Source: Prochlorococcus sp. AG-347-J22
GTDB taxonomy: Bacteria > Cyanobacteriota > Cyanobacteriia > PCC-6307 > Cyanobiaceae
Direction of reading: 5' to 3'
Assembly: GCA_003279005.1 (NCBI GenBank)
Contig: QCBY01000002.1
Span: forward strand, 105,208-169,207
DNA: 64,000 bases
The notes under the pieces are model-generated. The model worked only from the letters and a program-made list of their open reading frames with translations. It did no database searches and was not told the origin of the DNA. This document shows positions 60,730-64,000 of the stretch, one piece after another. How positions within the stretch are numbered: position 1 is the first letter of the stretch; each line of letters starts with the position of its first letter. The position numbers and the translations under genes are program-made.

Positions 60730-61965
60730 ATGAGATCATCTAAAATTATCCAGAAATGTCAGATTTGTGGTTCTGTACAATTTAAAGATATTTTGGATTT
60801 AGGATATCTTCCTTCAGTTAATGATTTTCAAGAAATAAAAAATGATCAAAAAGAACAAATATTTTTTCCTAGCAAATTAGTCCAATGCCAAAACTGTAAG
60901 TTAGTACAACTATCATGCATTGTTGATAAAGAAATTTTATTTCCAAGTAGTTATCCCTACACTAGTTCAACTACAAGAATCCTAAGAGAAAATTTTAGTG
61001 AATTAAGTCAAGAAGTTGATGAGTTAATAAACCTAGATAAAGATAAATTAGTTTGTGATATTGGGTCTAATGATGGAAATTTATTAACATATTTTAAAGA
61101 AAAATCTAAAGTAGTTGGAATAACTCCTGAAGACATCGGAAATAAAGCTATTGCGAAAGGTATTCCAACAATAATCGACTACTTTAATAAAGATTCTAGT
61201 AATAAAATAATTGAAAAATTTGGCAATCCAGATGTTATTACTGCTACAAACGTTTTTGCCCATATTGATAACCCAAATGAAGTAATGGAAAATATTTCAT
61301 TTCTTCTCAAAAAAGATGGTTTATTTATAATCGAAGTCCATTATTTAAAGTCCTTAATTGAAACAAATCAGTACGATACTATATATCATGAGCATATGAG
61401 ATATTACTCTCTTGAGTGTTTAAACAATTTATTAGCCTCGAGTGGATTTGAAGTATTTAACGCAAAATTAATAAATACTCATGGAGGATCAATCAGAGTT
61501 TTCGCCTCAAGATCCAGAAATTACAATGTAAGTGAATCTTTTTATCAAATTCTTGAAAATGAGCAGAAATTTTTATACCAAGAGAACAATTTATTTTCTT
61601 ATAAAAGTATAGTTCAACAACAAAAAGCTGATTTAATAAAAAAACTCATAGAATTAAAAAATAAACAAAAAACTGTTTTTGGAATTGGGGCTCCATCAAG
61701 GGGAACCACTCTTATAAATTATTGCGGCATTGATGAATCATTGGTTTCTAATATTTGTGAAATAAAAGGTTCTCATAAAATTGGCAAATATTTACCGGGG
61801 ACCTCAATACCAGTATTAGATGAAGCGATATTATTCAAAGAACAACCTGATTACGTTTTGCTATTGTCATGGCACATTGCAAAAGAACTTATCCATAATT
61901 TAAAGAAAAAAGGATTGAGATCAAAATTTATAATTCCACTTCCTGAAGTTAGAATAATTGATTGA
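60730..61965 (+). CDS. Sugar C-methyltransferase (NovU/TylCIII-like)
   Basis: A 411-residue protein with three parts: N-terminal zinc-binding region (CQICGSVQF near the start, LVQCQNCKLVQL), the SAM domain CDIGSNDGNLLTYF, and the C-terminal GIGAPSRGTTLINYCGID domain. This order is typical of nucleotide-sugar C-3/C-5 methyltransferases (Methyltransf_13/14) that make branched deoxysugars. Its stop codon lies in a 14-base palindrome. Substrate unknown. Confidence 0.84.
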   Translation: MRSSKIIQKCQICGSVQFKDILDLGYLPSVNDFQEIKNDQKEQIFFPSKLVQCQNCKLVQLSCIVDKEILFPSSYPYTSSTTRILRENFSELSQEVDELINLDKDKLVCDIGSNDGNLLTYFKEKSKVVGITPEDIGNKAIAKGIPTIIDYFNKDSSNKIIEKFGNPDVITATNVFAHIDNPNEVMENISFLLKKDGLFIIEVHYLKSLIETNQYDTIYHEHMRYYSLECLNNLLASSGFEVFNAKLINTHGGSIRVFASRSRNYNVSESFYQILENEQKFLYQENNLFSYKSIVQQQKADLIKKLIELKNKQKTVFGIGAPSRGTTLINYCGIDESLVSNICEIKGSHKIGKYLPGTSIPVLDEAILFKEQPDYVLLLSWHIAKELIHNLKKKGLRSKFIIPLPEVRIID

Positions 61966-61974
61966 TTAATCAAT
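61961..61974. repeat. 14-bp palindrome at the gene end
   Basis: ATTGATTAATCAAT is a perfect palindrome that includes the stop codon of the C-methyltransferase. It could act as a weak bidirectional terminator between convergent genes, but no T-tract is present. Confidence 0.35.
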
Positions 61975-62045
61975 AATCATTTAGAAGAATCTATTTTGCG
62001 TTTTGTTATTTCTCATTAGAGTTAATTAATTTCTATTATTAAAAA

Positions 62046-62732
62046 TTACTTTTCATAATGTAATAGTGTGAAATCGGGACTAAGACACAATATCTTTTTT
62101 GGAGTAAATCCAGATGATTTAATAATGTGTCTATAAAACCTCGGATAAGTATGTTTATTCTCATTAATCATAAATATAAATCCCTTCCTTGTTATCTTGT
62201 ATAATTTCTCAAAAAGCAAAAAGCTTGGGTGAATTAATTCAATTGTTGCTCCCCAAGTTATCGCATAATCATATGAATTTTTATTAGCTTTTAAAAAATA
62301 ATCTTGAGCTAGTGAATGCTCAACCTCTATACCACCGCTAAGATATTCTTCACTAAGCCTAAACTTTTCAATTGCTGGCTTCATAATATCGAAACCACTC
62401 AAGTTAGTATAGCCATTTCGCCTTAATGCCTTTAACCACCTACCTTGATTACAGCATATATCCAATATATGGTCCTCTTTTATCGTGGCATTTAGTACAT
62501 AATTAATAAATTTTTTTTCATATTTATGCGATATTGACGAGTAAAGATCTGTTTTATGAAATTTTTCATCATGCCAAATTAATGCATCTTTAATCTCTTG
62601 CTGTGGATTGCTAAGGCTTGGAAGTATCCATGTATTAATAGGCTTTCTAACAATCCATCTTATGAAAATACTGTTATAAATAGTCCCATATACTAACTTT
62701 ATAATGCGTAAGACTTTCTTATTTAATCCCAT
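62046..62732 (-). CDS. SAM-dependent methyltransferase, surface cluster
   Basis: A 228-residue class I methyltransferase: ILDICCNQGRWLKALRRNGY (motif I, with a CC in place of the usual GC), GFDIMKPAIEKF and YDYAITWGATIELIHPS. The basic N-terminus (KKVLRIIKLVYGTIYNSIFIRWIVRK) may bind the membrane. It converges on the C-methyltransferase and is divergent from the FrhB gene. Probably a sugar or lipid methyltransferase in the polysaccharide cluster. Confidence 0.75.
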   Translation of the reverse strand: MGLNKKVLRIIKLVYGTIYNSIFIRWIVRKPINTWILPSLSNPQQEIKDALIWHDEKFHKTDLYSSISHKYEKKFINYVLNATIKEDHILDICCNQGRWLKALRRNGYTNLSGFDIMKPAIEKFRLSEEYLSGGIEVEHSLAQDYFLKANKNSYDYAITWGATIELIHPSFLLFEKLYKITRKGFIFMINENKHTYPRFYRHIIKSSGFTPKKILCLSPDFTLLHYEK

Positions 62733-62948
62733 CTATATTTGATTTAATAGGTAAACATTTTTAGAGGACATTAGTAGGATTTGTATATTGCAATGCTGAA
62801 AAGATTATCTAAATATTTTCCACACTTTTGAGTTTAAAGTCAACGACTTTTCACGAATTAGTAATAAGTGGCAAAATTTTCGAAAATATTTAGCTAATTT
62901 CATTTGATCATTATTAATCTTGTTGTATCCTTTACAAGGAACGATATA

Positions 62949-62997
62949 TTAGATTGAAGATAACACCATAATGCAATAATCTAAAAATATTATCTTC
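62949..62997. repeat. Nested inverted repeats upstream of the FrhB gene
   Basis: TTAGATT pairs with AATCTAA and, around it, GAAGATAA (62956-62963) with TTATCTTC (62990-62997); the two pairings overlap and compete. It lies about 35-80 bases before the start codon at 63032, in a promoter-like position. The pattern suggests an operator or 5'UTR structure. Confidence 0.35.
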
Positions 62998-63031
62998 TAA
63001 GTACAAACTATAGCCAAATTAAGGACCTTAA

Positions 63032-64000
63032 ATGTTGCAAAAAGAAATTAAAGAAGTAATAGAAAGTGGATCATGTTGTGGTTGCGGTGCTTGTATTGCA
63101 CTAGACAAAAGTGAAGAATCAAGAATGATAGATACTCAATACGGTCCAATACCTTATTTTGCAAAAGATTCCAAAATACCAGAAGACATAAAACAAATAT
63201 GTCCTTGTGTAGGAATTAACTATCCAAAACTATACAAATATTTTTATAATAAATATCCTAAAAATTGGCTTACTGGAGAAATTGAAGCTGTAAGGACAGG
63301 CTTTTCGAATGATCCAATTATGAGAAAGGATTCTTCGTCAGGGGGAGTTATAACTGAGACACTTATTTTTTTATTAGAGAATAAATTAGTTGATGCAGTT
63401 ATCATAGCTAAACAAGGTATACCATCGGCAGAAAAGGCAAGAGCTTTTATAGCTGATACAAGAAAAGATATTATCGAATGTTCTCAATCTATTTACATAC
63501 CAGTATCAATGCTGGATATTTTAAAAAAGTTAGATCCCTCAAAAAAATATGCAATAACATGCCTTTCTGAACAATCTGCATCTTTAAGAGCTTTACAAGA
63601 AAAAAAATTTCCTCCAGCATTACAAATAAAATTTATTTTGGGACCTTATACTGGTACTTCGTTATATCCTTCAGCAATAAGATCTTATTTACGATCAAAA
63701 AAGATTAAAGACAATGATCAAATGAAAAGTCTAAAATGGCGATCTGGTGCATGGCCAGGATACTTAGAAATTAAAACCAAAAGTGGGAAGATCTTAAAAA
63801 GTCCAAAAGTCTATTACAACTATCTAATACCATTTTTTATAACTCAAACAAGTCTTCAAAGCATGGACTTTGTTAATGAATTTGCTGATTTAGCTGTAGG
63901 AGATGCTTGGAGTCCTAAGTATGAAGCTAAAGGCGGCGGATATTCAATTGTAGTCACTAGAACAAAAAAAATGGAAGAAATAATTCAAAAAATGATTGCC
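63032..64000 (+). CDS. FrhB-type (F420 dehydrogenase beta) protein, 3' end outside the window
   Basis: 323 codons are visible and the frame stays open to the right edge, which is why it is not in the ORF track. The N-terminus has SCCGCGACIAL (Cys15, 16, 18, 21) and CPCVG near 57-61, an iron-sulfur centre. A region near 96 (RKDSSSGGVITETLIFLLE) and KYAITCLSEQSASLRALQEK fit the FrhB/FdhB C-terminal family. Related proteins sit beside polysaccharide pyruvyl transferases in many cyanobacterial surface clusters, and BciB uses the same fold for chlorophyll reduction. Function here is not established. Confidence 0.8.
   Translation, partial: MLQKEIKEVIESGSCCGCGACIALDKSEESRMIDTQYGPIPYFAKDSKIPEDIKQICPCVGINYPKLYKYFYNKYPKNWLTGEIEAVRTGFSNDPIMRKDSSSGGVITETLIFLLENKLVDAVIIAKQGIPSAEKARAFIADTRKDIIECSQSIYIPVSMLDILKKLDPSKKYAITCLSEQSASLRALQEKKFPPALQIKFILGPYTGTSLYPSAIRSYLRSKKIKDNDQMKSLKWRSGAWPGYLEIKTKSGKILKSPKVYYNYLIPFFITQTSLQSMDFVNEFADLAVGDAWSPKYEAKGGGYSIVVTRTKKMEEIIQKMIA

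Noticed and set aside
1-64000. CRISPR arrays, tRNAs, rRNAs, insertion sequences, phage genes
   Set aside because: No regularly spaced repeats, cloverleaf-like GC-rich segments, transposase or integrase motifs were seen in reading the window.

Overview
The window is a very AT-rich, densely packed stretch of a marine picocyanobacterial chromosome, most likely a high-light-adapted Prochlorococcus. The evidence is a truncated psb29/thf1, petN, high-light-inducible (hli) genes, pstCAB separated from pstS, a PhnDCE-type transporter, a B12-dependent ribonucleotide reductase, DUF1651/DUF3303/DUF1499 proteins, a 6S-like RNA next to purK, and many proteins of 30-90 residues. No rRNA, tRNA, CRISPR array, insertion sequence, integrase or prophage gene was recognised. 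Names rest on motifs and recall of families; no search was run.

Layout. 1-7.4 kb: the end of psb29, petN with an overlapping small membrane-protein ORF, then mostly unrecognised small genes, a ribbon-helix-helix-like protein, a DUF2130 coiled-coil protein and a free-standing IF2-N domain. 7.5-13.2 kb: a tight four-gene DNA-repair operon (MBL-fold exonuclease, ATP-dependent DNA ligase, Lhr-type helicase, PdeM-like phosphoesterase). 13.4-17.2 kb: small genes, a hairpin-rich element, then pstC-pstA-pstB with a Pho-box-like repeat. 17.3-20.7 kb: LptA-like protein, cytochrome c, a K+ channel with RCK domain, DUF1499. 20.9-29.8 kb: an accessory-like zone of very small genes, including a DnaJ-type zinc finger, a GATase, an SDR, a Trp-rich protein and two hli genes, with several inverted repeats.

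30-54 kb is core metabolism and housekeeping: 6S-like RNA, purK, aroB, a MidA-type methyltransferase, a TPM-domain protein, a phosphoesterase, nadA, ctpA, ispG, a family-4 UDG that lacks its usual Fe-S cysteines, an aspartate aminotransferase joined to phnD-phnC-phnE (phnE is a double-length permease), a GDSL hydrolase, DUF92, rsmE, DUF3531, an ABC ATPase, hslO, a CPP1-like protein, prfC, a methyltransferase and nrdJ. 55-64 kb is a surface-polysaccharide cluster: a polytopic membrane protein, nucleotide-sugar dehydrogenase, NUDIX, RmlD-like reductase, GT2, NAD-dependent epimerase, two methyltransferases, and an FrhB-family iron-sulfur protein that runs off the right edge.

The genes share several themes: phosphorus scavenging (Pst, Phn), photoprotection and photosystem upkeep (hli, psb29, ctpA, TPM), DNA repair, and a variable cell-surface module of the kind usually under phage and grazer selection. 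The points I judge most worth checking are the repair operon, the cluster-less UDG, the double-length PhnE, the strong-SD TTG mini-gene at 25.1 kb, the paralogous mini-proteins at 2.3 and 3.8 kb, and the FrhB protein in the polysaccharide cluster.
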